DNA from: Denitratimonas tolerans
Lineage (GTDB): Bacteria; Pseudomonadota; Gammaproteobacteria; Xanthomonadales; Xanthomonadaceae
Reading direction: 5' to 3'
Length of the DNA stretch: 64,000 nucleotides
NCBI RefSeq assembly: GCF_037203605.1
Contig: NZ_JBBDHC010000008.1
Coordinates: 91,153 to 155,152 of the forward strand
Made by a program: the position numbers and the translations under genes. This document shows positions 1 through 8,601 of the stretch, one piece after another. The notes under the pieces are model-generated. The model did not search any database. It saw nothing but the letters and a program-made list of their open reading frames with translations, and was not told the origin of the DNA. How positions within the stretch are numbered: position 1 is the first letter of the stretch; each line of letters begins with the position of its first letter.

Positions 1-90
1 CACGCCCTGCGCGCGCAGCGCGCGCAGCTTCTCGCGACGCTCGGCGATGAGGTGGTTTTCGTCAACGGGTGGGGTGGCGGAGTCGGTCAT
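1..90 (-). CDS. lysS: Lysyl-tRNA synthetase, N-terminal fragment (runs off the window)
   Basis: Only the first 30 codons lie in the window. The peptide begins MTDSATPPVDENHLIAERR and continues with KLRALRAQG. This matches the N-terminus of bacterial class II lysyl-tRNA synthetases, which start with an ENxLIxxRRxKLxxLR stretch before the anticodon-binding OB fold. The enzyme charges tRNA-Lys in the cytoplasm. It lies downstream of prfB on the same strand, the classical prfB-lysS order of gammaproteobacteria, and a cluster of palindromic repeats separates the two. The identification rests on the short N-terminal match plus this gene order. Confidence 0.85.
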   Translation of the reverse strand, partial: MTDSATPPVDENHLIAERREKLRALRAQGV

Positions 91-107
91 GGCGGTCAGC
101 CTTGTAG

Positions 108-199
108 AGCCGAGCTTGCTCGGCTGGAATCTTCCGAAGGCAGCGGAGCAGGCTCCGCTCTACGGGGTATTTCCGCTGCGGGAGCGGAGCGAGCTCCGC
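108..199. repeat. Cluster of three REP-like palindromes between prfB and lysS
   Basis: Three short palindromes follow each other. The first is AGCCGAGC-TT-GCTCGGCT at 108-125, the second AGCGGAGC-AG-GCTCCGCT at 142-159, and the third GCGGAGC-GA-GCTCCGC at 184-199. Each is bordered by a GTAGAG- or CTACGGG-type edge, so they look like copies of one interspersed element in both orientations. On the minus strand they form hairpins in the prfB-lysS intercistronic RNA. Elements of this kind are common between genes in Xanthomonas and Lysobacter relatives. Confidence 0.7.
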
Positions 200-218
200 G
201 CTACGGGGCGGTGGCACA

Positions 219-1347
219 TCAGGCGGCGTCGCTGCGCTTGGAGCCGGCGTCCAGTCCGGCCTTGAGGGCGGCCTCGACGAATTCGTCGAGGTCGCCGTCC
301 AGCACCTTCTGCGTATCCGAGCGTTCGATCCCGGTGCGCAGGTCCTTGATGCGGCTCTGGTCGAGCACGTAGTTGCGGATCTGGCTGCCCCAGCCGATGT
401 CGGACTTGGTGGCCTCCACCGCGTCGCGCTCGGCGTTGCGCTTCTGCACCTCCAGCTCGTACAGGCGCGCCTTGAGCATCTTCATCGCGCGATCGCGGTT
501 GGCGTGCTGGCTGCGCTCGGTCTGGCAGGCCACCACGACGCCGGTGGGAACGTGGGTGATGCGCACCGCCGACTCGGTCTTGTTGACGTGCTGCCCACCG
601 GCACCCGAGGAGCGGTACACGTCGGTCTTGAGATCGGCGGGATTGATGTCGATCTCGATGTCGTCATCGACTTCCGGCGAAACGAACACCGAAGTGAAGC
701 TGGTGTGGCGGCGGTTGTCCGAATCGAACGGGCTCTTGCGCACCAGGCGGTGCACGCCGGTTTCGGTCTTGAGCCAGCCGTAGGCGTGGTCGCCTTCGAC
801 CCGGATCGTGGCCGACTTGATGCCGGCCACGTCGCCGCCGGAGGCTTCCAGCAGCTCGGTCTTCCAGCCGCGATCCTCGCACCAGCGCAGGTACATGCGC
901 AGCAGCATCTCGGCCCAGTCCTGCGCCTCGGTGCCGCCCGCGCCGGCCTGGATATCGACGAACGCGGGGGCGGCGTCCATCCGGCCCGAGAACATGCGGG
1001 CGAACTCGAGCTTGCCCAGTTCCGCCTCGATGCGCGCGACATCGGCGACCACAGCCTGCGCGGTATCATCGTCGCCCTCGGCTTCCGCCAGGTCCAGCAG
1101 CTCGGCCCCTTCCTCCAGGCCCTCACCGACGCGCCGCAGCCCGCCGACGATCTTGTCGAGGCTGGCGCGCTCGCGCCCGAGGGACTGTGCGCGCTCCGGG
1201 TCGTTCCAGACGTCCGGGCTTTCCAGCTCGCGCGTCACTTCCTCCAGGCGTTCGACCTTGAGGTCGTAGTCAAAGATACCCCCTGAGCGCGTCGAGGCGC
1301 TCGGTGAGGTCGGCGATCTGCGAGCGGACGGGATTGAGTTCGATCAT
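219..1347 (-). CDS. prfB: Peptide chain release factor 2 (programmed +1 frameshift)
   Basis: RF2 recognises UGA and UAA stop codons on the ribosome and triggers peptide release. The gene is in two frames. Twenty-five codons from the ATG at 1347 end in LRGYL followed by an in-frame UGA. The remaining 350 codons continue in the +1 frame beginning DYDLKVERLEE, giving about 375 residues against 365 in E. coli. The tripeptide anticodon SPF falls at residues 205-207 and the catalytic GGQ at 250-252, the same positions as in E. coli RF2. The split gene is therefore the normal autoregulated form and not a pseudogene. lysS follows on the same strand. Confidence 0.97.
1269..1284 (-). promoter_or_regulatory. 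RF2 autoregulatory frameshift site
   Basis: On the minus strand the sequence reads AGGGGG TAT CTT TGA C. An internal Shine-Dalgarno (AGGGGG) is followed by TAT, the slippery CTT codon, the in-frame UGA, and then C, the classic poor-termination context. When RF2 is scarce the ribosome slips by +1 at CTT-U and makes full-length RF2. When RF2 is plentiful it terminates at UGA. All parts of the canonical bacterial site are present and spaced as expected. Confidence 0.97.
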
Positions 1348-1454
1348 GGCGAAAAGGCGTGCTGCACTGCGGAAAACAACCGTGAATCTTAACAGAAGCC
1401 GCGCCGGATCCGCCGCCCGGAACGCCGCGAGTGCCCGCATTCGGCGCGTGTGGA

Positions 1455-2534
1455 TCACGCCTGCGCGAACCGCACCCGCCGCGTCAGCACGCAGCTCAGT
1501 TCGTAGCTGATGGTGCCGGCGCTGGCGGCGACTTCCTCGATGGCAAGCCCGTCACCCCAGAGCACCACCTCGTCGCCCACCTTCGCATCGGGTGCCTGCG
1601 CGAGATCCACCGTGACCAGATCCATCGATACCCGCCCCACGGTGCGGCAGCGCGCGCCGTTGACGAGCACCGGCGTTCCGGTCGGCGCGTGGCGCGGGTA
1701 GCCGTCGCCGTAGCCCACCGCCACCGCGCCGATGCGCATGGGTTCGGGGCACACGAAGCTGCCGCCGTAGCCGATGGCCGCGCCGGCGGGTTTGTCGCGC
1801 ACCGCCACCAGGCGCGCGGAAAGCCGCATGGCCGGGCGCAGGCCGTCATCGGCGGCACAGCGGCCCGGCTTGGTGGTCAGCCCGTAGAGCGCGCCGCCGG
1901 GGCGAATCCAGTCGCCGTGGGCATCGGGGTGGTCGAGCACGGCGGTGGAGTTGGCCAGCGAGACGGGAAGCCCCAAACCGGCCGTCGCGGCGCGAAAGCG
2001 CGCGATCTGCCTGGCCACGGTCGGGCTGTCCGGTTCGTCGGAGGCGGCGAAGTGCGTCATCAGCACGATGTCGGGGGCCACGCCGGGAAGGGCGCGCAGC
2101 CGCGCCAGCGCCTCGGGCACCTCGTCGGGTGGAAAGCCCAGGCGGTTCATGCCGCTGTCGATCTTGAACCAGACGGAGATCGGCGCGGCTGCGCCGCGCG
2201 CTTCCAGCATGGCGATCTGGGCGGGATGGTGGATGACGGGGCGTACGTCGAGCTGGCGCAGGAGATCGATGTCCGCGGGCGCATCGAAGCCGCCGAACAG
2301 GACGATGGGCCGGGTCAGGCCGGCGTCGCGCAGGTGCTGCGCCTCGCCCTGCCCCGCCACGCCGAAGCCATCGGCATCGGCCTCCAGCGCCCTGCCCGCC
2401 GCCAGCGCGCCGTGGCCGTAGGCGTCGGCCTTGAGCACGGCCAGCATCCGGCTGCGCGGCGCACGGCGCTGCAGCAGATCCATGTTGTCGCGCATCGCAC
2501 CGGCATCGATCCGCGCCAGCACCTCGCGGCTCAT
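1455..2534 (-). CDS. alr: Alanine racemase
   Basis: Interconverts L- and D-alanine with pyridoxal phosphate, supplying D-Ala for peptidoglycan. The protein has 359 residues, the same length as E. coli Alr. The PLP lysine is K35 in the motif VLKADAYGHG. The second catalytic residue, a tyrosine, lies in IGYGGSF at about residue 255, followed by the conserved VGYGDGYPR segment. The N-terminal TIM-barrel and the C-terminal beta domain are both complete. Its ATG overlaps the dnaB stop by 4 nt (ATGA), so the two are translationally coupled, as in the dnaB-alr pair of other gammaproteobacteria. Confidence 0.97.
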   Translation of the reverse strand: MSREVLARIDAGAMRDNMDLLQRRAPRSRMLAVLKADAYGHGALAAGRALEADADGFGVAGQGEAQHLRDAGLTRPIVLFGGFDAPADIDLLRQLDVRPVIHHPAQIAMLEARGAAAPISVWFKIDSGMNRLGFPPDEVPEALARLRALPGVAPDIVLMTHFAASDEPDSPTVARQIARFRAATAGLGLPVSLANSTAVLDHPDAHGDWIRPGGALYGLTTKPGRCAADDGLRPAMRLSARLVAVRDKPAGAAIGYGGSFVCPEPMRIGAVAVGYGDGYPRHAPTGTPVLVNGARCRTVGRVSMDLVTVDLAQAPDAKVGDEVVLWGDGLAIEEVAASAGTISYELSCVLTRRVRFAQA

Positions 2535-3925
2535 TCGAAGGAGCCCGAATACGGCTGCGCGGAATAGTTGTCGAAGCGGGTGAAGCGGCCGTTGAACACG
2601 AGCTTCAGCATGCCCGTGGGGCCGTTGCGGTGCTTGCCGATGATGATCTCGGCCAGGCCCTTGTCGGGCGAGTTTTCCTTGTTGTAGTACTCGTCGCGGT
2701 AGATGAAGACGATCATGTCCGCGTCCTGCTCGATGGCACCCGATTCGCGCAGGTCGGCCATCACCGGACGCTTGTCGGTGCGGCTTTCCAGCGAGCGGTT
2801 GAGCTGGGAGAGCGCGATCACCGGCACGTTGAGCTCCTTGGCCAGCGCCTTGAGCGAGCGGCTGATTTCGGAGATCTCGTTGGTGCGGTTTTCCCGGGTG
2901 CCGGGCACCTGCATCAGCTGCAGGTAGTCGATCACGATCAGGCCCAGCTCGTGTTCGCGCGCCATGCGCCGCGCGCGCGAGCGCAGGTCGATGGGCGACA
3001 GCGCCGGGGTGTCGTCGATGAAGATCTTGGAATCGGCCAGCATGGTGATGGCGCTGGTGACCCGGCTCCAGTCCTCGTCCTCGAGCTGGCCGGTCTTGAG
3101 GTGCTGCTGGTCGACGCGGCCGAGCGAGGAAATCAGACGGAAGGCGAGCTGGCTGGCGGACATTTCCATCGAGAAGACCGCCACCGCCTTGCTGGTCTTG
3201 AGCGAGGCGTACTCGGCGATGTTGAGCGCGAGCGAGGTCTTGCCCATCGCCGGTCGCGCCGCAAGGATGATGAGATCCGACGGCTGCAGCCCTGCCGTCA
3301 TGTCATCCAGATCGATGAAGCCGGTCGGCAGGCCGGTGATCGCGCCCTTGTTCTCGTGGCGCTTGAGCAGGAGGGTGAAGGCCTCGTGCACGGCACCACG
3401 CATGGGCATGAGGCCGGTGCGCCCACGGGCACCGGCCTCGGCGATGCGGAACACTTCCTGTTCGGCCTTTTCCAGCACCGCCCGGCTGTCGCGCCCGCCA
3501 GGCTGGAAGGCGTCATTGACGATGTTCGTGCCGACGTCGATCAGGCGACGCAGGATCGCCTTCTCGCGCACGATGTCGGCGTAGCCGGAAATGTTGGCGG
3601 CGCTGGGAACGGTGCTCGCCAGCTCGATCACGTAGGCGCTGCCGCCGACCTGCTCGGCGAGGCCGTGGGACTGGAACCACTCGCCCAGGGTGACCGCATC
3701 GCTCGGCTTGCCCTGCTCGGAAAGCTGGCCGATGGCGCGGAAGATGAGCTGGTGGTCGCGCCGGTAGAAATCCTCCTCGCTCAGGCGATCGGCCACCTTG
3801 TCCCAGGCCTCGGCCGACAGCATCAATCCGCCCAGCACGGCCTGTTCGGCTTCGATCGCGTGCGGCGGCACGCGCAGCGCGTCGATGCGCGGGTCGCGAT
3901 CCGGAAAGGAGTGGACGACAGCCAT
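2531..3925 (-). CDS. dnaB: Replicative DNA helicase
   Basis: Hexameric 5'-3' helicase that unwinds DNA at the replication fork and loads primase. From the preferred ATG the protein has 464 residues (E. coli 471). It has the N-terminal DnaB domain starting PPHAIEAEQAVLGGL, then a RecA-like core with Walker A PAMGKTS near residue 225 and Walker B-like IVIDYLQLM. No intein interrupts it. The reading frame also contains an ATG 33 nt further upstream. The internal ATG is preferred because AGGA lies about 10 nt before it and the family N-terminus begins just after. alr follows with a 4-nt overlap. Confidence 0.96.
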   Translation of the reverse strand: MAVVHSFPDRDPRIDALRVPPHAIEAEQAVLGGLMLSAEAWDKVADRLSEEDFYRRDHQLIFRAIGQLSEQGKPSDAVTLGEWFQSHGLAEQVGGSAYVIELASTVPSAANISGYADIVREKAILRRLIDVGTNIVNDAFQPGGRDSRAVLEKAEQEVFRIAEAGARGRTGLMPMRGAVHEAFTLLLKRHENKGAITGLPTGFIDLDDMTAGLQPSDLIILAARPAMGKTSLALNIAEYASLKTSKAVAVFSMEMSASQLAFRLISSLGRVDQQHLKTGQLEDEDWSRVTSAITMLADSKIFIDDTPALSPIDLRSRARRMAREHELGLIVIDYLQLMQVPGTRENRTNEISEISRSLKALAKELNVPVIALSQLNRSLESRTDKRPVMADLRESGAIEQDADMIVFIYRDEYYNKENSPDKGLAEIIIGKHRNGPTGMLKLVFNGRFTRFDNYSAQPYSGSFE

Positions 3926-4039
3926 GAAGCGTGAATCCTGCAGCCGGGTAGGTGCCAATGATACGGGCAGGTCTCCTGCCGTGCAGGGGACATCCCTGTG
4001 GAAAAGCAGGGGACAAGCGGTCGCCGTTCCCCGAAACGA

Positions 4040-4063
4040 CGACGGGCGCCGAAGCGCCCGTCG
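4040..4063 (-). terminator. Hairpin terminator after the rpsF-rpsR-rplI operon
   Basis: A perfect 10-bp GC-rich stem (CGACGGGCGC / GCGCCCGTCG) with a CGAA tetraloop lies 30 bp past the rplI stop codon. On the minus strand it is followed by a short T-containing stretch (TCGTTTCGG). Position and structure fit an intrinsic terminator, although the U-tract is weak. Confidence 0.6.
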
Positions 4064-4091
4064 CAGTGCAGCGCGGGAAACCCGGGGGGGA

Positions 4092-4541
4092 TCAGGCTTC
4101 CGCCTCGACCACGACCTTGACCGGCACCGTGATGTCGGCGTGCAGGTGCAGCATCACCTCGAATTCGCCGGTGCGGCGCAGCGGGCCTTCGCCCAGGATG
4201 ACTTCGGACTTGTTGAGCGGCAGGCCGGCGGCGGTGAAGGCCTCGGCGATGTCGCGCGGACCGACCGAGCCGTACAGCTTGCCTTCGGTCGAGGCATTGG
4301 CGTACAGGGTCACGCTGGCGTCGGCGAAGCGGGCGCGGCGCGCATCGGCATCGCCCAGGAGCGCGGCGGCCTTGGCCTCGTACTCGGCGCGGCGCGCCTC
4401 GAATGCGGCGATGTTGGCCGCCGTGGCCGGAACCGCCTTGCCCTGCGGCACGAGGTAGTTGCGGCCATAACCGCGCTTGACGGTGACCTTGTCACCCAGG
4501 GCGCCGAGGTTGGTGACTTTCTGAAGAAGGATGAGTTCCAT
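4092..4541 (-). CDS. rplI: 50S ribosomal protein L9
   Basis: Large-subunit protein that binds near the base of the L1 stalk and helps keep the reading frame. It has 149 residues, identical in length to E. coli L9. The N-terminal globular domain begins MELILLQKVTNLGALGD and contains the signature RGYGRNYLVPQGKA. The long connecting helix follows (residues ~40-75), then the C-terminal RNA-binding domain. It is the last gene of the rpsF-rpsR-rplI operon, 142 bp after rpsR, and a hairpin terminator follows it. Confidence 0.98.
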   Translation of the reverse strand: MELILLQKVTNLGALGDKVTVKRGYGRNYLVPQGKAVPATAANIAAFEARRAEYEAKAAALLGDADARRARFADASVTLYANASTEGKLYGSVGPRDIAEAFTAAGLPLNKSEVILGEGPLRRTGEFEVMLHLHADITVPVKVVVEAEA

Positions 4542-4683
4542 GGTGATTCTCCGTTTTCGTTAGCGGGCACTGGCCCGCAACGGGTGCTGTCCGAAAGGAC
4601 GGGGAAAACCGCATCGCCCCCGCATTCCACCCGGCCGCCGCGCGGGGCGGCGACGGATGGAGCGCGACGTGATGCGGCGCGGA

Positions 4684-4914
4684 TCAGGCGTCGTGGTTGT
4701 CGGTATACGGCAGCAGCGCGAGGAAGCGCGCGCGCTTGATCGCGGTGGCGAGCTGGCGCTGGTACTTGGCCTTGGTGCCGGTGATCCGGCTCGGCACGAT
4801 CTTGCCGGTCTCGGTGATGTACTGGCGCAGGGTGTTGAGATCCTTGTAGTCGATCTCGGTCACGCCTTCGGCGGTGAACTTGCAGAACTTGCGGCGGCGA
4901 AAGAACTTGGACAT
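4684..4914 (-). CDS. rpsR: 30S ribosomal protein S18
   Basis: Small-subunit protein that pairs with S6 on the 16S rRNA platform. The 76-residue protein starts MSKFFRRRKFCKFTAEGV and includes the S18 signature IDYKDLNTLRQYITETGKI and the RARFLALLPY C-terminal region. E. coli S18 has 75 residues. It is 26 bp downstream of rpsF with no priB gene between them, unlike the enterobacterial rpsF-priB-rpsR-rplI order. Confidence 0.98.
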   Translation of the reverse strand: MSKFFRRRKFCKFTAEGVTEIDYKDLNTLRQYITETGKIVPSRITGTKAKYQRQLATAIKRARFLALLPYTDNHDA

Positions 4915-4940
4915 GTCGATGTGCTCCTTGGGTCAGGCGA

Positions 4941-5363
4941 TCAGGCGGCGTCGCGGCTGGCAGCCGCGCTGGAGTCGCCGGAGGCATCCGACGCTTCGCC
5001 ACTTTCCGACTCGTCGTCGCGACGGCGGCGATCGGGCTTCTCGTCCTTGCTCTTGAGGATGAAGGACGCCTCGGTATCCGGGCCGTCGCGGCCGATGACC
5101 AGGTGGCGCAGCACCGCATCGTTGAAGCGGAAGCCGGACACGAGTTCCTCCAGCACCGGCTGGCTGCACTCGATGTTGAACATGACGTAGTGGGCCTTGA
5201 CCAGATTCTCGATCGGATAGGCCAGCTGGCGGCGGCCCCAGTCTTCCAGGCGGTGGATCTTGCCGCCGTCGCCCTCGATCAGCACCTTGTAGCGCTCGAT
5301 CATGGCGGGAACCTGCTCGCTCTGGTCCGGGTGGACCAGGAACACGACTTCGTAATGACGCAT
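4941..5363 (-). CDS. rpsF: 30S ribosomal protein S6
   Basis: Small-subunit protein that binds S18 and the 16S platform. The start is the ATG giving MRHYEVVFLVHPDQSEQV, with GAGG 9 nt upstream. The frame is open far upstream, but the family begins exactly here. The protein has 140 residues. The S6 fold occupies the first ~105, with the conserved GKIHRLEDWGRRQLAYPI segment and HYVMFNIE. It ends in an acidic, serine-rich tail, as E. coli S6 does. It is the first gene of its operon, with a promoter and a structured leader upstream. Confidence 0.97.
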   Translation of the reverse strand: MRHYEVVFLVHPDQSEQVPAMIERYKVLIEGDGGKIHRLEDWGRRQLAYPIENLVKAHYVMFNIECSQPVLEELVSGFRFNDAVLRHLVIGRDGPDTEASFILKSKDEKPDRRRRDDESESGEASDASGDSSAAASRDAA

Positions 5364-5406
5364 GGTTGTTTCCTCGTGGATGACGCCGACGTGACCCGGC
5401 GAACAG

Positions 5407-5427
5407 CCTCCCGCACGGGCGGTGAGG
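5407..5427 (-). ncRNA. Possible S6:S18 leader element in the rpsF 5' UTR
   Basis: On the minus strand the rpsF leader contains CCTC-ACCG-CCCG-TG-CGGG-AGG. This is a hairpin with an outer CCT/AGG stem, an inner CCCG/CGGG stem and an unpaired CACCG bulge on the 5' side. A CCG trinucleotide bulged between two stems is the hallmark of the S6:S18-binding leader described upstream of rpsF in many bacteria, where the protein pair represses its own operon. The match is by eye only. The loop is very small and the call is tentative. Confidence 0.4.
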
Positions 5428-5464
5428 CAAGGTCTCCCGGCGCAGGCGGCGCAGGGAGCCGGGC

Positions 5465-5494
5465 ATTGTAGGCGTAGTCGGGGGCCGGGCGCAA
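5465..5494 (-). promoter_or_regulatory. Sigma-70 promoter for the rpsF operon
   Basis: On the minus strand TTGCGC (5494-5489) is followed by an 18-nt spacer and a near-perfect -10 box TACAAT (5470-5465). Transcription would start near 5457, giving a leader of roughly 95 nt before the rpsF ATG. This is the best-looking housekeeping promoter in the first 10 kb. Confidence 0.6.
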
Positions 5495-5637
5495 TTTTGC
5501 CGGGGACAGGCATTGCAGCAGGCCGCTGTTCTCGAGCCAGGCCCGGCCGCACCGCCCCAGTCATGGTCGGCATTCATCTCCGGGAGCGCCTGGCGGCAGC
5601 TCCCGCCCCGGAACGCTGGCATCATGTCGGCCTTGCA

Positions 5638-5686
5638 GGAGGACGACCTCCCCCGCGCCATGCGGGCAGCCACGCGGGACGGCCCG
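5638..5686 (+). ncRNA. Guanidine-II (mini-ykkC) riboswitch
   Basis: Two small hairpins, each with an ACGR tetraloop, lie just before a guanidinium exporter gene. The first is GGAGG-ACGA-CCTCC (5638-5651) and the second CGGG-ACGG-CCCG (5675-5686), separated by 23 nt. Paired stem-loops with ACGR loops are the entire consensus of the guanidine-II class. Each loop binds one guanidinium ion and the two loops kiss. The second hairpin ends 8 nt before a Shine-Dalgarno (CAGGAG, 5695-5700), so guanidinium binding should free the ribosome site. The downstream gene gives strong independent support. Confidence 0.85.
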
Positions 5687-5708
5687 GAACGTTGCAGGAG
5701 TCCTTGTG

Positions 5709-6026
5709 ATGGCGTGGATCTCGCTACTGCTGGCAGGCGTGCTGGAGGTGGTGTGGGCGTTTTCGATGAAGCGTTCGGAAGGCTTCACCCGGCTTGCGCC
5801 CAGCCTCGTCACCCTGGTGGCGATGATCGCCAGTTTCGTGCTTCTGGCACGCGCGATGCGCGAGCTGCCGCTCGGCACGGCCTACACGATATGGACCGGC
5901 ATCGGTGCCGTCGGAGCCTTTGCGCTGGGCGTCCTGGCGCTGGGCGAACAGCTTTCGCCCATTCGCGTCGCCGCAGCCGGGCTGATCGTCGCGGGCCTGG
6001 TGCTGATGCGGGTCTCGGAGGGGTGA
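5709..6026 (+). CDS. gdx: Guanidinium exporter, SMR family (Gdx/SugE)
   Basis: Small multidrug-resistance family antiporter with four transmembrane helices that expels guanidinium in exchange for protons as an antiparallel dimer. The 105-residue protein begins MAWISLLLAGVLEVVWAFSM. It carries the essential glutamate E13 in LEVVWA, the SugE-type segment KRSEGFTRLAPS, and GTAYTIWTGIGAVGAF. These features place it in the Gdx branch and not among the EmrE drug pumps. The ATG is preferred over a GTG one codon earlier because CAGGAG lies 8 nt before it and E. coli Gdx aligns from that residue. A guanidine-II riboswitch precedes it. Confidence 0.93.
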   Translation: MAWISLLLAGVLEVVWAFSMKRSEGFTRLAPSLVTLVAMIASFVLLARAMRELPLGTAYTIWTGIGAVGAFALGVLALGEQLSPIRVAAAGLIVAGLVLMRVSEG

Positions 6027-6046
6027 CGCGGGGCCGCGCGGGGCCG

Positions 6047-6382
6047 TCAGAATCCCTCGCTCACGGTGAAACTCTCGCCGCAGCCGCAGCCGCCGGTGGC
6101 CCTGGGATTGTCGAACACGAATTCCTGGTTGAGGCCGCGGCGAACGAAGTCGATCGTGGTGCCGTCCACCATCGGCAGACTGCGCGGATCGACCAGCACC
6201 CTCACGCCTTCCTGCTCGAACACGGCGTCATCCGACTCGACCCGTTCGGCCACATCCACGGCGTAGCCGAAGCCCGAGCAGCCGCTCTTCTTCACCCCAA
6301 GGCGCAAACCGGCGGCACCGGGGCGGGTTTCAAGGAAGCGCCGCGCGCGGTCAAGGGCGGCCGGGGTCAGTTGGATGCTCAT
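6047..6382 (-). CDS. A-type iron-sulfur carrier protein (HesB/IscA family)
   Basis: Carries and delivers Fe-S clusters to apoproteins. The 111-residue protein begins MSIQLTPAALDRARRFL and has the three conserved cysteines, C35 in VKKSGCSGFGY and the pair in GGCGCGESF near residue 100. The remaining core (FVRRGLNQEFVFDNPRA) is typical. It resembles IscA more than ErpA, but there are no isc or suf genes in view to settle which pathway it serves. It stands alone, convergent with gdx (20 bp between stops) and divergent from asnS. Confidence 0.88.
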   Translation of the reverse strand: MSIQLTPAALDRARRFLETRPGAAGLRLGVKKSGCSGFGYAVDVAERVESDDAVFEQEGVRVLVDPRSLPMVDGTTIDFVRRGLNQEFVFDNPRATGGCGCGESFTVSEGF

Positions 6383-6521
6383 GGGTCGTCCAGTGGAAGC
6401 TCGTCTGATCGAATCGGGCCAAGGTAGCGCCGCAGGCCGGCGGCGTCCATGCCATGACGGCCGGCCGTTTCGCTATCATGACCGACCCCATGTGCGCCCG
6501 GCGGCGCGGAGATTCAAGGCA

Positions 6522-7922
<1,401 letters not shown>

Positions 7923-7939
7923 TCGTGGGCAATCGCTGA

Positions 7940-8236
7940 ATGGGCATGTTCCTCGCATTGATCGCCGTCGCCGTCGCCATCTCCGGCACGCTCGCCTTCG
8001 CGCTGTTCTGGGCGATGACGCTGGTGCACCTGCGCGACCGGCACCCTGCCGTGCTGCAGGGCTTTGGCACGATTCCCTTCATCGCGCCCGGTGCGCTGAA
8101 CTGGCTGCTGCTGGGGCGCTATCGCGCGCTGCTGGATCGGGCGCTCAACGGCCTGGCGACGCCGGCGCGACTGGCCCTCTGGTGCACGCTGGGCGCGCTG
8201 GTCATGGCCGCCGCACTCTGGCTGGTCTATCGATGA
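7940..8236 (+). CDS. Small membrane protein of unknown function
   Basis: The 98-residue protein has an N-terminal hydrophobic helix (LALIAVAVAISGTLAFALF), a central charged stretch with a weakly hydrophobic segment, and a C-terminal helix (LALWCTLGALVMAAALWLV). A two-helix inner-membrane topology is therefore likely. It begins 17 bp after asnS and ends 13 bp before the next small gene, so the three may form one transcript. Codon use resembles its neighbours. No family was recognised. Confidence 0.65.
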   Translation: MGMFLALIAVAVAISGTLAFALFWAMTLVHLRDRHPAVLQGFGTIPFIAPGALNWLLLGRYRALLDRALNGLATPARLALWCTLGALVMAAALWLVYR

Positions 8237-8249
8237 GGCGCACCCGCTC

Positions 8250-8549
8250 ATGACCGGCAGCGATCAGTGGTGGGTGGTTCGGCTGGGAAACCTGCTGATC
8301 TGGAGCCGGCTGCGGCTGCGCGCTTCGGGCACGGCCGAAGTACTCGACAGCGTCGGCAACACCCTCAGCTACGACAGCGAGGACAGCGCGCGCGCCGCCC
8401 TGCTCGATGCCGGATTCCTGGCGCTCGACGGCATGGACCACGACGACGCCGCCGCACTGGGCCTCGGGCTGGAGCAGCTGGTTCCGCCCGAAGGCGACGA
8501 CGAGGCGCTGCGCACCCGCATGGTGCAGCCGTTCCCCGCACGCCATTGA
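8250..8549 (+). CDS. Conserved hypothetical protein
   Basis: A 99-residue soluble protein beginning MTGSDQWWVVRLGNLLIWSRL, with no signal peptide or clear membrane segment. A middle section of residues ~35-65 (SYDSEDSARAALLDAGFLALDG) looks like a small alpha/beta unit, and the C-terminus is acidic. It sits 13 bp behind the small membrane protein. Start and frame are supported by spacing and by codon bias matching neighbours. No function can be assigned. Confidence 0.6.
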   Translation: MTGSDQWWVVRLGNLLIWSRLRLRASGTAEVLDSVGNTLSYDSEDSARAALLDAGFLALDGMDHDDAAALGLGLEQLVPPEGDDEALRTRMVQPFPARH

Positions 8550-8601
8550 GCCCGTCCGCGGCGCGTCCCGCCTTCGGGCTCAGCGCCGCACCCGGCACCG
8601 C

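Noticed and set aside
1270..1458. Separate 62-residue gene upstream of the main prfB frame
   Set aside because: Its last 25 codons are the true prfB N-terminus before the programmed frameshift; the rest has no ribosome site.
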